A DNA stretch of 64,000 nucleotides from positions 124,001 through 188,000 of the forward strand of contig NZ_JAFFSX010000012.1 in the NCBI RefSeq assembly GCF_017948485.1, in the 5' to 3' direction. Shown piece after piece: positions 8,950 to 16,966 of this stretch; position 1 is the stretch's first letter; each line of letters begins with the position of its first letter. The translations under genes were made by a program, and so were the position numbers. Source of the stretch: Streptomyces sp. GESEQ-35 (GTDB lineage: Bacteria; Actinomycetota; Actinomycetes; Streptomycetales; Streptomycetaceae). The notes below the pieces were generated by a model, which worked only from the letters and a program-made list of their open reading frames with translations, ran no database searches and was not told where the DNA came from.

Positions 8950-9059
8950 CAGGGCGGAAAGCGGCCGGCGAGGTCGATGGGCGCGTCCTTCCTGGACGGC
9001 TGGTACGTCACTTCCGGCCCCCAGGTCCGCCCACCGTCCCGGGACACCCGCAACGTCAT
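8922..9059 (-). CDS. Hypothetical 45-residue mini-protein with FPPCxCPRC tail
   Basis: A short protein begins MTLRVSRDGGRTWG and ends with the Cys cluster FPPCQCPRC, which could bind a metal. Small proteins of this build are recalled from Streptomyces next to XRE/DUF397 genes, and this one is divergent from such a gene. The ATG at 9059 has a GGGGC stretch a few nt upstream. A longer reading from GTG at 9143 is possible but would run through the neighbour's promoter. Its end overlaps the acetyltransferase gene by 28 nt. Function unknown, and whether it is expressed is uncertain. Confidence 0.5.
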   Translation of the reverse strand: MTLRVSRDGGRTWGPEVTYQPSRKDAPIDLAGRFPPCQCPRCERR

Positions 9060-9138
9060 CGACGCCCCGATGAGCCCGTTTTCCTTCTCCTCGTCCCACT
9101 GCTCCACGCCAACGCCTTTCACTATCCGTGTTGTTGCC

Positions 9139-9168
9139 TGCACAGAGTGACGTCACCGTGGGTACGCT
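9139..9168 (+). promoter_or_regulatory. Leaderless promoter of the XRE regulator with TGACGTCA palindrome
   Basis: TACGCT (9163-9168) ends 6 nt before the GTG start, with a loose -35 TGCACA (9139-9144) 18 nt upstream. The spacer contains the perfect 8-bp palindrome TGACGTCA (9148-9155), a possible operator. Confidence 0.5.
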
Positions 9169-9174
9169 CGGAAG

Positions 9175-10059
9175 GTGGCTGAGCGTGACAACGGGGTCCG
9201 CACGGAGGGGGTTGCACGGGTGGCGATCGAGGACAATCCGCGTTCGCGGGAGCAGTACGGGGCCGAGCTGAAGCGGAGGCGGGAGGCGGCGGGGCTGACG
9301 CAGGAGGAGCTGAGCCAGCGTGCGGTGATGTCGCGCACGCACATTGCGCATATCGAGGCGGGGCGGCGAAGGCCGGATGTGGAGGATGCGCGGCGGTTGG
9401 ATCAGGTGCTGGATGCGGATGGGTTCTTCGAGAACTTCCTGCCCATCCTGGACGGTCGCAAGGTGGCGGAACACTTCGAAGAAGCCCTGGAGTTCGAGGG
9501 CAAGGCCACTGAAATCCGGGAGTACGCACCCAAGTTGGTGCCGGGCATCCTTCAGACTCCGGCGTACGCGCGCGAGGTACTCAGCTCGGGTGCCTCGCCC
9601 AAGAGCACCGAGGAACGTGACGAGCTCCTCGTCACACGCCTGGAACGTGCCCGCATCCTTGAGAACTTCCACTCACCGAAGGTGTGGACGCTGCTCGACG
9701 AGGCGGTTCTACGGCGGCCCGTTGGCGGCCCGGCTGTGATGTGCGAACAGCTCTGTCACATCGCAACCCTTGGCGAGAGCCACCGCATTCGAGTCCACGT
9801 GCTCCCATTCTCGGTCGGCTACCACGCCCTGCTGGAGGGCTTCGTCTCACTTTTGTGGTTCGAGGACCTCCCACCCATCGCCTATGTGGAAGGCTTGAAG
9901 TCGGGCCGGGTCTGGGAACTCCCGTCCGTGGTCCGCCAATGCCAGGTGGCCTACGATCATGCGCTGGGCGACGCGTTGTCGCACCGCCAGTCCCTGGCGT
10001 TGATCAGGTCGGTCGCGGAGGATTACGCGAATGAAGCGCAACGAGCACAGCATCCCTGA
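9175..10059 (+). CDS. XRE-family regulator with DUF5753 domain
   Basis: This 294-residue DNA-binding protein has an N-terminal lambda-repressor-like helix-turn-helix at about residues 20-75 (LTQEELSQRAVMSRTHIAHIE) and then a DUF5753 domain starting at YAPKLVPGILQTPAYAREVL. This is the standard regulator partner of DUF397 proteins in Streptomyces, as in the BldB/WhiJ-like systems. The next gene, a DUF397 protein, overlaps its 3' end by 29 nt, so they form one transcript. The GTG at 9175 fits a leaderless mRNA. A second in-frame GTG at 9220 preceded by GGAGG is an alternative start. Target genes and signal are unknown. Confidence 0.9.
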   Translation: MAERDNGVRTEGVARVAIEDNPRSREQYGAELKRRREAAGLTQEELSQRAVMSRTHIAHIEAGRRRPDVEDARRLDQVLDADGFFENFLPILDGRKVAEHFEEALEFEGKATEIREYAPKLVPGILQTPAYAREVLSSGASPKSTEERDELLVTRLERARILENFHSPKVWTLLDEAVLRRPVGGPAVMCEQLCHIATLGESHRIRVHVLPFSVGYHALLEGFVSLLWFEDLPPIAYVEGLKSGRVWELPSVVRQCQVAYDHALGDALSHRQSLALIRSVAEDYANEAQRAQHP

Positions 10060-10309
10060 CGCCTCTGTCCTGACCTCGTGGCGCAAGTCGAGCTACAGCG
10101 GGGGGAGCAGCGGCGACTGCGTCGAGGTTGCCGACTGGCGCAAGTCCAGCTACAGCGGCGGCAGCAGTGACTCGTGCCTCGAAGTGAACGACGTGGCCCG
10201 CCCCACCCACGTCCCCGTCCGCGACAGCAAGACCCCCACCGGCCCAGCGATCGTCTTCTCGGCCTCCACCTGGACCGCCTTCGTCACGTCCCTCACCACG
10301 GCCCCCTAG
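10031..10309 (+). CDS. DUF397 protein with duplicated N-terminal motif
   Basis: This 92-residue protein belongs to DUF397, the small partner of XRE/DUF5753 regulators that is thought to act in the same developmental or toxin-antitoxin-like circuits. The family motif WRKSSYSGG...CVEVAD appears twice back to back (residues 17-35 and 36-54), then the usual RDSK tail segment and the hydrophobic C-terminus appear once. Normal members carry the motif once and are about 60-80 residues. The gene overlaps its regulator upstream and overlaps the convergent membrane-protein gene by 17 nt downstream. Whether the duplicated copy is functional cannot be judged. Confidence 0.88.
   Translation: MKRNEHSIPDASVLTSWRKSSYSGGSSGDCVEVADWRKSSYSGGSSDSCLEVNDVARPTHVPVRDSKTPTGPAIVFSASTWTAFVTSLTTAP
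10079..10192 (+). repeat. In-frame 57-bp tandem duplication inside the DUF397 gene
   Basis: Two 57-bp units (10079-10135 and 10136-10192) both begin TGGCGCAAGTC and encode 19 residues each. They differ mainly at third positions and at four residues, so the duplication is not brand new. Confidence 0.9.
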
Positions 10310-11939
10310 GGACACTCATCCTTCGACGACGCCAGAGAGAAAGCCTGTCCAGCCACACCCGCCACGCCGGCTCCGGACCATCTGTCCAGTCATCCGGGCC
10401 GAACAGGACGAACCCAGCACCGAAAGCGACAATAACGCCATATCCCAGCGATGGTGCGAGAGCGACGGGTCCTCTGCCCATCACCTCCGTTCCGAGCTTC
10501 CACAGGCCGACTGCGGCAAACGCCCATCCAAAGACCTTGGGAAAGAGATCCCAGGCGAAGTACCCAAGCCCCCCGTTGCCCAGCAGCGACCAGAGCAGCA
10601 GACCGAGTCCCGCCCAGAGCAGGCCCAGTCGCCAAGCGAGATCCGCACCCATCGGCGTCAACTCGAACGTCTCCGCGCCAACCGCGATCTCGACGACGCG
10701 ACCGTGCCAGATCTTGAGGTCCGCCTCGATGCCCACCTGTGCCGCGCTGTAGACCTCGCTGTGGACCTGGTGCATCTCAAAGCTTCCCGAGGCTCTCCGT
10801 ACCGTCAGCTCGTAAATGGTCTGCTTGCTCTCCTTGTCCCCTTCCTCGTAGGAATCCTTCTGCGCGACTTCCCCGGTCTCCTGCCCGACGCAGTCCGCTG
10901 TTCGCGCAGCCTCGGCCGCCCCGCAGGACTGCGCCCGCTGGTACGCGCGAAGGTCCTGGAACGGCCCCCAGGACAGATACGCCCCCACCATCAGGGCGCC
11001 TGCGGCCAGCACGAACCCGACCAGCCTCAGTGCGGTGAAGTAGGGGGGATCCGGTCTCCTCCAGTGAGTGGCCGTGCCGCCGAGAGAGCGCGACTCCCCC
11101 ACAAGGACCCCGCCGTCACGCCGCGGCACGTCGCGAACCCCGCTCGCGTTGCCTTCCGCCCGGTTCGCTCCGGCCATCGCCATCGCGGGTTCGGCCACCC
11201 GCTGCCTGCGCTCTTCCTCCTCGGTGAGGAAGTTCACCTGACGGCGGAGCGTCCTGACCTCGGCCTCCAGGCGGAGGATGGTCGCGGCCATGTACTCACG
11301 CTGCTCCTCACTGTTCTGGAGCTGGAGTTCCAGGTCTCGTACGAACGCGGAGGCCGCGGTCAGTTGCCGCTGCTGCCACTCGTTCTGCCGCCGCAGCTCC
11401 AGAACACCGGCTTCACGGGCGGTGGCAGTATCCCGGGCCGTCCTCAGCGCTCGGTTCAGATCGGCAACAGCGCTGTCGAGTTCCTCCCGCTCGGTGAGGG
11501 CGTCCGCCAGTTGCGTCCCCGCCTCTTCCAGCCGCCACTCCAGGTCGTAGCGGGCCCACCGCTGCTGGTAGGGCTTCTTGCCCGCGGGCCGCAGCGCGGC
11601 CTCGTCCTCCGATTCCTTCAGGGCGTCCATGTACAGGCCGAAGGCGCGCGCTCTGTCCCCGGCCGGCACCGGCACCCCGGCCACGCGTTCACGGGCCTCG
11701 TGAAGTGCGGTGAGCCATTCCTTCGCGGGCATCAGCTTGCCGGCCAGGATCCGCGACAACTCCGACTTCTCCGTGGCCAGCGCGCGGGCCGCGTCCTGCC
11801 GGGACGGCCACAACTCCCCCACCACGCCACGCGCGTACGTCGCCCAGCCCCGCACAGCCGGGCCGAGATCGGGATCGAGTTCCTTCAGCGGACGTCCCCG
11901 GCGCCGCCCGGGCTCGCGCCCCTGTAAGCCCGACGTCAT
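10293..11939 (-). CDS. Membrane-anchored protein with N-terminal helix-turn-helix and coiled coil
   Basis: The protein has 548 residues from an ATG with GAAGGA 7 nt upstream. Residues 20-90 look like a helix-turn-helix of the kind seen in Streptomyces XRE-like proteins (RQDAARALATEKSELSRILAG). Residues 115-270 are a long charged helix with heptad character. One membrane segment near 300-325 is followed by an outer domain of about 100 residues with two Cys (SCGAAEAARTADC), then three or four membrane segments to the end. The layout suggests a one-component sensor with a cytoplasmic DNA-binding head, but no family name is certain. It converges on the DUF397 gene. Confidence 0.75.
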   Translation of the reverse strand: MTSGLQGREPGRRRGRPLKELDPDLGPAVRGWATYARGVVGELWPSRQDAARALATEKSELSRILAGKLMPAKEWLTALHEARERVAGVPVPAGDRARAFGLYMDALKESEDEAALRPAGKKPYQQRWARYDLEWRLEEAGTQLADALTEREELDSAVADLNRALRTARDTATAREAGVLELRRQNEWQQRQLTAASAFVRDLELQLQNSEEQREYMAATILRLEAEVRTLRRQVNFLTEEEERRQRVAEPAMAMAGANRAEGNASGVRDVPRRDGGVLVGESRSLGGTATHWRRPDPPYFTALRLVGFVLAAGALMVGAYLSWGPFQDLRAYQRAQSCGAAEAARTADCVGQETGEVAQKDSYEEGDKESKQTIYELTVRRASGSFEMHQVHSEVYSAAQVGIEADLKIWHGRVVEIAVGAETFELTPMGADLAWRLGLLWAGLGLLLWSLLGNGGLGYFAWDLFPKVFGWAFAAVGLWKLGTEVMGRGPVALAPSLGYGVIVAFGAGFVLFGPDDWTDGPEPAWRVWLDRLSLWRRRRMSVPRGPW

Positions 11940-12066
11940 TCCCGGTCCTTCAAAATTCCTGGCCACAACGGTAGTTGCGGCTTTCGCACAAATTCTCGGC
12001 GGGCTCATGCTCTCAGTTGTCCGCATCGGATGCGGCCGATCCGTGAACCCCGAGGAGCAGTGCGCC

Positions 12067-12210
12067 ATGCGCAAGAACCCCCGCTGCGACCGCCGTCGCC
12101 CCCTATGTCTGTCCCGTACCGCGCTCAACGGCCTGATCACCGGCGCCGCCACGGCCGTCGGCGCCGCCGCGTGCGGCTGGCTCCTGTCGTGGCTCTACGA
12201 CATCTTCTGA
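12067..12210 (+). CDS. Hypothetical 47-residue single-span membrane peptide
   Basis: The short frame begins MRKNPRCDRRRPLCLSRT, a strongly basic head, and continues with one hydrophobic helix (GLITGAATAVGAAACGWLLS), ending LYDIF. The ATG is preceded by GAGGAG at 10 nt. The positive-inside rule puts the N-terminus in the cytoplasm. It is divergent from the membrane helix-turn-helix gene and followed by a compact hairpin, which supports a real transcription unit. No function can be named. Small peptides of this type can be toxins or membrane-complex subunits. Confidence 0.55.
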   Translation: MRKNPRCDRRRPLCLSRTALNGLITGAATAVGAAACGWLLSWLYDIF

Positions 12211-12238
12211 GAGGCATGTCACTGTCCGCGACGGCACC

Positions 12239-12255
12239 CGGGACACCCTGTCCCG
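12239..12255 (+). terminator. Short hairpin after the 47-residue peptide gene
   Basis: CGGGACA and TGTCCCG pair perfectly around a 3-nt CCC loop, 28 nt after the stop. Confidence 0.5.
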
Positions 12256-12351
12256 ACCGCTGCCCCCTAGGGCTCCCTCCCCACCCCCCTTCCGGGGTCG
12301 GCCCTCCCCACGCACGATGCCCGTCACGCCCGTTCGTCGTCTGCTGGAGGC

Positions 12352-14721
12352 ATGGGAATCAGCAGGCGTACGGCGATGACGGCGGGCGTGGGAGCAGCGG
12401 CGGCTGTCGCGGTCGGGAGCGGCGGGGCGGGCGCGGAGGAGGCAGGCGCGGCGCCCGTCGTCATCTCCGTGCCCGGCGAGGCCCCGTTACGGACGAACAT
12501 CCCGGTCGTCCGGGACCGCCGGGCCTCCGGGGGCCGTCTGCTGGCGCTGCGGACAGCCAAGAAGCCGTCGGCGCACGGCTGGTACGCCACGTACGCGGTG
12601 CACGCCCCGCACCCCGGCATCCACACCCTCACCGCCATCGCCACCGCCCCCGTCGAGACCCCGCACACCGAGGCCGTCGGCTCGTATCTCCGACTCGCCG
12701 TCAACGACGGCCCCTTCACCGACCTGGCCCGGTCCCAACCGCACTGGTACGAGTCGAAGCCCGCATGGGGCGACCTGTCCGTGCTCGACCTCGGTCGGGT
12801 GGAACTCCGGCGCGGGGAGAACACGTTGACCCTTCGTGTCGATGAACCCGCCGTCCTCGACACGACCACCGCCTACGCCCTCTCCCTCGACCACCTGACC
12901 CTCCGCCTCCTGCACCGTCACCCCGCCCTGCACCGGCTCTCCGTCCCCCGCCACCGCGACGGCGAACCCGCCCACCTGCACCTGTCCCTCGACGGCCACG
13001 CCACCCGCCCGCACACCGTCCACTACTCGGTCACCGACTACGACGGCCACCGCGTCGCCGCCGGACGCGCCACCGTCCCCGCAGGCCGGACCAGCACCAC
13101 CGTCGCGCTCCCCGAGGGCCTCCCGCCCGGCCACTACCGCGTCCACGCCGACGACGTGACCGGCGCCTTCGCCCGCCTCCCCGCCCGCCCGGCGCCCACC
13201 GGCACCGCCAACCGCTTCGGCGTCAACGTCTGGCACTCCTCCCTCGTCCCGCCGTCCCGGCTCGCCGAATTCGCCGCCGCCGTAAGGGACATGGGCGCGG
13301 GCTGGGTGCGCGACGGACAGTCCTGGCCGACCGTCGAGCCCGTCCCCGGCGCGTACGACACCGCACGCCACGACCGTGCGATCCGCACCCTGCGCGCCCA
13401 CGACCTCGCCGTCCTCGACGTCCTCTCCCCCGCCCCCGAGTGGGCGATGACCGACGCCTCGCTACCGCTGCCCGCCGACTTGCGGCACGCGTACCGCTAC
13501 GCCCGCCGCCTCGCCCAGGCCGGCCCGGAGGCGCTCCAGCTCTCGAACGAACCCGACGTCGACACCACCCGCAGCACCGGCGACGCCCACGCCGCGTTCG
13601 TGAAGGCGGCCGCGCTCGGCGTCAGGGACGCCTCGGAGACACCGCCGCTCGTCGTCCTGCCGGGGATCGCGCAGGTGGGCCCCTTCCAGGACCTGATGCT
13701 GGCGAACGACGTCGTCCGGTACGCCGATGTCTGGGCCTTCCACGGCTACCCGGACCCGACCGTGCCGGGCGAGCCGCGGTTCCCGGGTGCGGCGGACGAA
13801 CAGCACGCGCTCGCCCGGCGGCACGGGGCGGACGTACCTCTGTGGATGACGGAGTGCGGCGCGTTCCTGGAGGCACGCGCGCGTGCGGACCTGACCCCCG
13901 CGCAGGAGGCCGTACAGGCGCGGTATCTGGTGAAGTCCATGGTGGAGGGGCTGGCGGCCGGGAACGCGCGACAGTTCTGGTTCGCCGGGCCGCCGGTGCA
14001 CGACGACGGCGTGTACTTCGGGCTGCTCGACCGTGAGTTCGCACCGCTGCCCGCGTACAGCGCCTTCGCCGCGCTGGCGTCGCTGCTGGGGGCGGCCCGG
14101 TTCGTGCGGGCCGGGCAACTGACGGGAGGCGTAAAGGCGTTCGTCTTCGACAGCGGGCGCGGTGAGCTGGTGACCGTTGCGTGGGCCGAGGCGAGAGGTG
14201 TGCGGCTGACACTGCCCGGTGTGGCGTACGACGTCATGGGGCGCCGGATCTCCGGGAGCGTGACCGCCTCGCCCGATCCGGTCTACGTCGTCTCACGTGC
14301 CGATTCCGAACCGTGCGGGACGCCTCCGGGCGGCCGTCCCCTCTCCCGGGCCGAGCACATCGTCCTCAGCCAGCGCTACTCCGCCCGCAACGCGGCCCCC
14401 GGCAAGGACAACGGGGACGCGCCGCCGCCGAACGGATATCGCCTGGGCCGTCGTACGCGCATGGCCGTCGACGTCTACAACTTCGGCACAGAGGCTTTGC
14501 ATGTGACGGTCACAGGGCGTGCGGGCGGTGGGTGGTCGGTGCGGCCGCAGGGCGGCGCGGGGCGGGTCCGGGTGCCTGCCGGTGGCCGGGTGGGCGTCAA
14601 CTTCTCTGCCATGGCGGGGAGTTCGGTACGGCGGCGGGTCGATCACCGGGTGATCTTCCGTGCGCGGCTCGACGATCACTCCGACGTACCCGACTCCGTA
14701 GCGCTCGTTCACCTCAAGTAA
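12352..14721 (+). CDS. Tat-exported glycoside hydrolase, clan GH-A (GH39-like), with beta-sandwich modules
   Basis: This 789-residue extracellular enzyme starts with a twin-arginine-type signal (GISRRTAM then an Ala/Gly-rich core). Residues 40-190 look like a carbohydrate-binding beta-sandwich and 190-280 like a second one. A TIM barrel begins at FGVNVWHSSLVPP near residue 290. The acid/base Glu lies in LSNEPDVD (E399) and the nucleophile in WMTECGAF (E501), the NEP...TEC spacing of clan GH-A families such as GH39. The C-terminal 140 residues form another beta-rich domain. A GGAGG lies just upstream of the ATG. It probably cleaves a plant or microbial polysaccharide; the exact family is a guess. 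Confidence 0.8.
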   Translation: MGISRRTAMTAGVGAAAAVAVGSGGAGAEEAGAAPVVISVPGEAPLRTNIPVVRDRRASGGRLLALRTAKKPSAHGWYATYAVHAPHPGIHTLTAIATAPVETPHTEAVGSYLRLAVNDGPFTDLARSQPHWYESKPAWGDLSVLDLGRVELRRGENTLTLRVDEPAVLDTTTAYALSLDHLTLRLLHRHPALHRLSVPRHRDGEPAHLHLSLDGHATRPHTVHYSVTDYDGHRVAAGRATVPAGRTSTTVALPEGLPPGHYRVHADDVTGAFARLPARPAPTGTANRFGVNVWHSSLVPPSRLAEFAAAVRDMGAGWVRDGQSWPTVEPVPGAYDTARHDRAIRTLRAHDLAVLDVLSPAPEWAMTDASLPLPADLRHAYRYARRLAQAGPEALQLSNEPDVDTTRSTGDAHAAFVKAAALGVRDASETPPLVVLPGIAQVGPFQDLMLANDVVRYADVWAFHGYPDPTVPGEPRFPGAADEQHALARRHGADVPLWMTECGAFLEARARADLTPAQEAVQARYLVKSMVEGLAAGNARQFWFAGPPVHDDGVYFGLLDREFAPLPAYSAFAALASLLGAARFVRAGQLTGGVKAFVFDSGRGELVTVAWAEARGVRLTLPGVAYDVMGRRISGSVTASPDPVYVVSRADSEPCGTPPGGRPLSRAEHIVLSQRYSARNAAPGKDNGDAPPPNGYRLGRRTRMAVDVYNFGTEALHVTVTGRAGGGWSVRPQGGAGRVRVPAGGRVGVNFSAMAGSSVRRRVDHRVIFRARLDDHSDVPDSVALVHLK

Positions 14722-14906
14722 TCGTAAAAAGTCTGAGTTAACGCGGGTAACACCCCAGGTCAGCGTAGCAAGCGCATACCGACCACTCAGTTTGCTGAAA
14801 ACCTCGACCGTCCCGGCTACCTACGAGTAGCGTGCGCACTCCGCTCGCCCCCCACCTCCCTGCGGTCCGTCACCCAGCGGACCCGAACCGCGCAAGGAGC
14901 ACCGGG

Positions 14907-15302
14907 ATGTCCTACGACCCGTACACCTACCCGTGGGCACCATCGCCCCCACCCGAACCGCCCGCCGCCCGGCGGGTGCCGGACCGGCCGCCGCTCGGGC
15001 ACCACCGCGATCTGCGGGTCCTGCGCACCGCCTACCGCTGGCAGCGGCGGGTGGCCACGCTCACCGCGCTGGGCTACTTCACGCTGTTCCTGATCCTGTC
15101 GGCCTTCGCACCGGGGTTCATGACCAGCACCGTCACCGACGGACTGCCCGCGGGACTGCTGCTCGCGCTGCTCCAACTGCCGGTCACCTGGCTGGCGATC
15201 GGGCTGTACGAGCACACGGCCCGCCGCCGTGTCGACCCGCTCGCCGAGCGCATCCGCAAGGAGGCAGCGCTGGACGCGAAGCGGGAGGGGACGGCGCGAT
15301 GA
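14907..15302 (+). CDS. DUF485 small membrane protein, partner of the following symporter
   Basis: The 131-residue protein has a Pro-rich cytoplasmic head and two membrane helices (YFTLFLILSAFAPGFMTS and GLLLALLQLPVTWLAIGLYE), the DUF485 layout. DUF485 proteins are encoded directly before acetate-type sodium-solute symporters (as YjcH is before ActP) and are taken as a small accessory subunit. The ATG at 14907 follows AAGGAG. The stop overlaps the symporter's ATG as ATGA. The 185 bp upstream hold no gene and no convincing promoter. Confidence 0.88.
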   Translation: MSYDPYTYPWAPSPPPEPPAARRVPDRPPLGHHRDLRVLRTAYRWQRRVATLTALGYFTLFLILSAFAPGFMTSTVTDGLPAGLLLALLQLPVTWLAIGLYEHTARRRVDPLAERIRKEAALDAKREGTAR

Positions 15303-16906
15303 CGACGGACCTCGGCAACAGCTCCATGTCCCTGGTGGCGTTCTCCGCCGTGGTCACCATCACCCTGCTGCTGTGCGTGATGACCGGGCCCGACCGGGAC
15401 GACCTCGACGAGTTCTACACCGGCTACGGCTCCCTGTCCGCCATGCGCAACGGGCTGGCCATCGCGGGGGACTACGTCTCGGCCGCGACCGTACTGGGCA
15501 CCGTCGGGGTGGTCGCGCTCTACGGCTACGACGGCATCGTGCTGGCCCTCAGCACCGCCCTGTCGCTGATGCTGCTGATGTTCCTGCTGGCCGAGCCGCT
15601 GCGCAACGCGGGCCGGTTCACCATGGGGGACGCGCTGGCGCGTCGTATGCCGGGGCGGGGTGTGCGCGTCACGGCGTGCGTGGTGACCATCGCGGCGCTG
15701 CTGCCGCTGATGCTGGTGCAGCTGGCGGGGACCGGGCAGCTGATGGCGTACATCCTGGGGTTCTCGGGTGACTCGCTGAAGACGGGCTGCATCGTCGGGG
15801 TGGGTGCGCTGATGATCAGCTATGCGGCGATCGGCGGGATGAAGGGCACGGCCCTCATCCAGATCCTGAAGATCGTGATGCTGCTCGGTTCGGGCGGCGT
15901 GATCGCCGTACTGGTGATGAACCGGTTCGACTGGGACGCGGGCGCACTGTTCGACACGGCGGCGGCGCAGAGCGGCGTGGGGTCGTCGTTCCTGGAGTCG
16001 GGGCTCCAGTTCTCCGGCGGGCCGCATCCTCAACTGGACATGATCACGTCGCAGTTCGCGGTGGTGCTGGGCGGGGCGTGTCTGCCGCACGTCACGATGC
16101 GCATGTACACCGCGTCCAGCGCGCGTCAGGTGCGGCGTTCGATGTCCTGGGCGGTGTCGTCCGTGGTGCTGTTCGTGCTGGTCATCACGGTCGTCGGCTT
16201 CGGCGCGACCGCGCTGATCGGGCGGGCGGCGATCGTGCAGGCCGACCCGCAGGGCAACTCGGCGTATCTGCTGGCCTCGCGGGCGGTGTTCGGCGCGGAC
16301 GTGTCCACGGCGGAGACCCTCCTCTTCACGACGGTCACCACGGCGATCTTCCTCACCCTGCTCGCCTCCGTCGCCGGCATGATCCTCGCCTGCGCCAACT
16401 CCCTGGCCCACGACGTCTTCGCGAGCCGCGTCAGCGAACTGTCGCCGCGCCGCGAGATGCTGCTCGCCCGTCTCTCCGCGCTGGCGGTCGGCGGCACGGC
16501 GATCCTGCTCGCCACGCTGGTCCAGCACCGCAGCCTGCAACCCCTGATCACCCTGTCCTTCTGCCTCTCCGCCTCTGCCATCGCCCCCGCCCTCGTCTAC
16601 GGCCTCTTCTGGCGCCGCTACACCCGCACCGGCATGCTCTGCACACTCATCGGCGGCACGCTGACCGTGCTGCTGCTGATGCCGGGCACGAACCTGGTCT
16701 CCGGATCGCCGTTCTCGGCCTTCCCCGAGGCCGACTTCAACTGGTTCCCGTTCACCACCACCGGGCTGGTCTCCATCCCGGCGGGCTTCGCCTTCGGATG
16801 GCTGGGGACGGTGGTCTCCGGGCGGCGCAAGGCGGAGGAGCACCGGCGGCAGTACGAGGCGGTGGAGGGGTGGATTCTGGCGGGAGCGGTACGGCGGGGT
16901 GAGTGA
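15299..16906 (+). CDS. Sodium-solute symporter, acetate/monocarboxylate (ActP-like)
   Basis: The 535-residue SSS-family transporter has about 13 membrane helices. It opens with the family's FYTGYGSLSAMRNGLAIAGD segment, followed by SAATVLGTVG in the first broken helix, the sodium-site region. The paired DUF485 gene in front and the short chain length point to acetate or a related short-chain monocarboxylate rather than sugar. The ATG overlaps the DUF485 stop by 4 nt, so the two are coupled. A strong hairpin follows. No acetyl-CoA synthetase gene is in the window. Confidence 0.9.
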   Translation: MTTDLGNSSMSLVAFSAVVTITLLLCVMTGPDRDDLDEFYTGYGSLSAMRNGLAIAGDYVSAATVLGTVGVVALYGYDGIVLALSTALSLMLLMFLLAEPLRNAGRFTMGDALARRMPGRGVRVTACVVTIAALLPLMLVQLAGTGQLMAYILGFSGDSLKTGCIVGVGALMISYAAIGGMKGTALIQILKIVMLLGSGGVIAVLVMNRFDWDAGALFDTAAAQSGVGSSFLESGLQFSGGPHPQLDMITSQFAVVLGGACLPHVTMRMYTASSARQVRRSMSWAVSSVVLFVLVITVVGFGATALIGRAAIVQADPQGNSAYLLASRAVFGADVSTAETLLFTTVTTAIFLTLLASVAGMILACANSLAHDVFASRVSELSPRREMLLARLSALAVGGTAILLATLVQHRSLQPLITLSFCLSASAIAPALVYGLFWRRYTRTGMLCTLIGGTLTVLLLMPGTNLVSGSPFSAFPEADFNWFPFTTTGLVSIPAGFAFGWLGTVVSGRRKAEEHRRQYEAVEGWILAGAVRRGE

Positions 16907-16912
16907 CCCGGG

Positions 16913-16956
16913 GCGGGGCCGGGGCGCACGACGGACTCCGCGCACCCCGGCCCCGC
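16913..16956. terminator. Bidirectional terminator between symporter and coiled-coil gene
   Basis: GCGGGGCCGGGG (16913-16924) pairs with CCCCGGCCCCGC (16945-16956) over 12 bp. It sits between two genes that end towards each other. Confidence 0.8.
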
Positions 16957-16966
16957 TCCCCGCTTC

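Noticed and set aside
12067..12210. Assigning the 47-residue membrane peptide to a named toxin family
   Set aside because: Only a basic head and one helix are visible, which is not enough to name a family.
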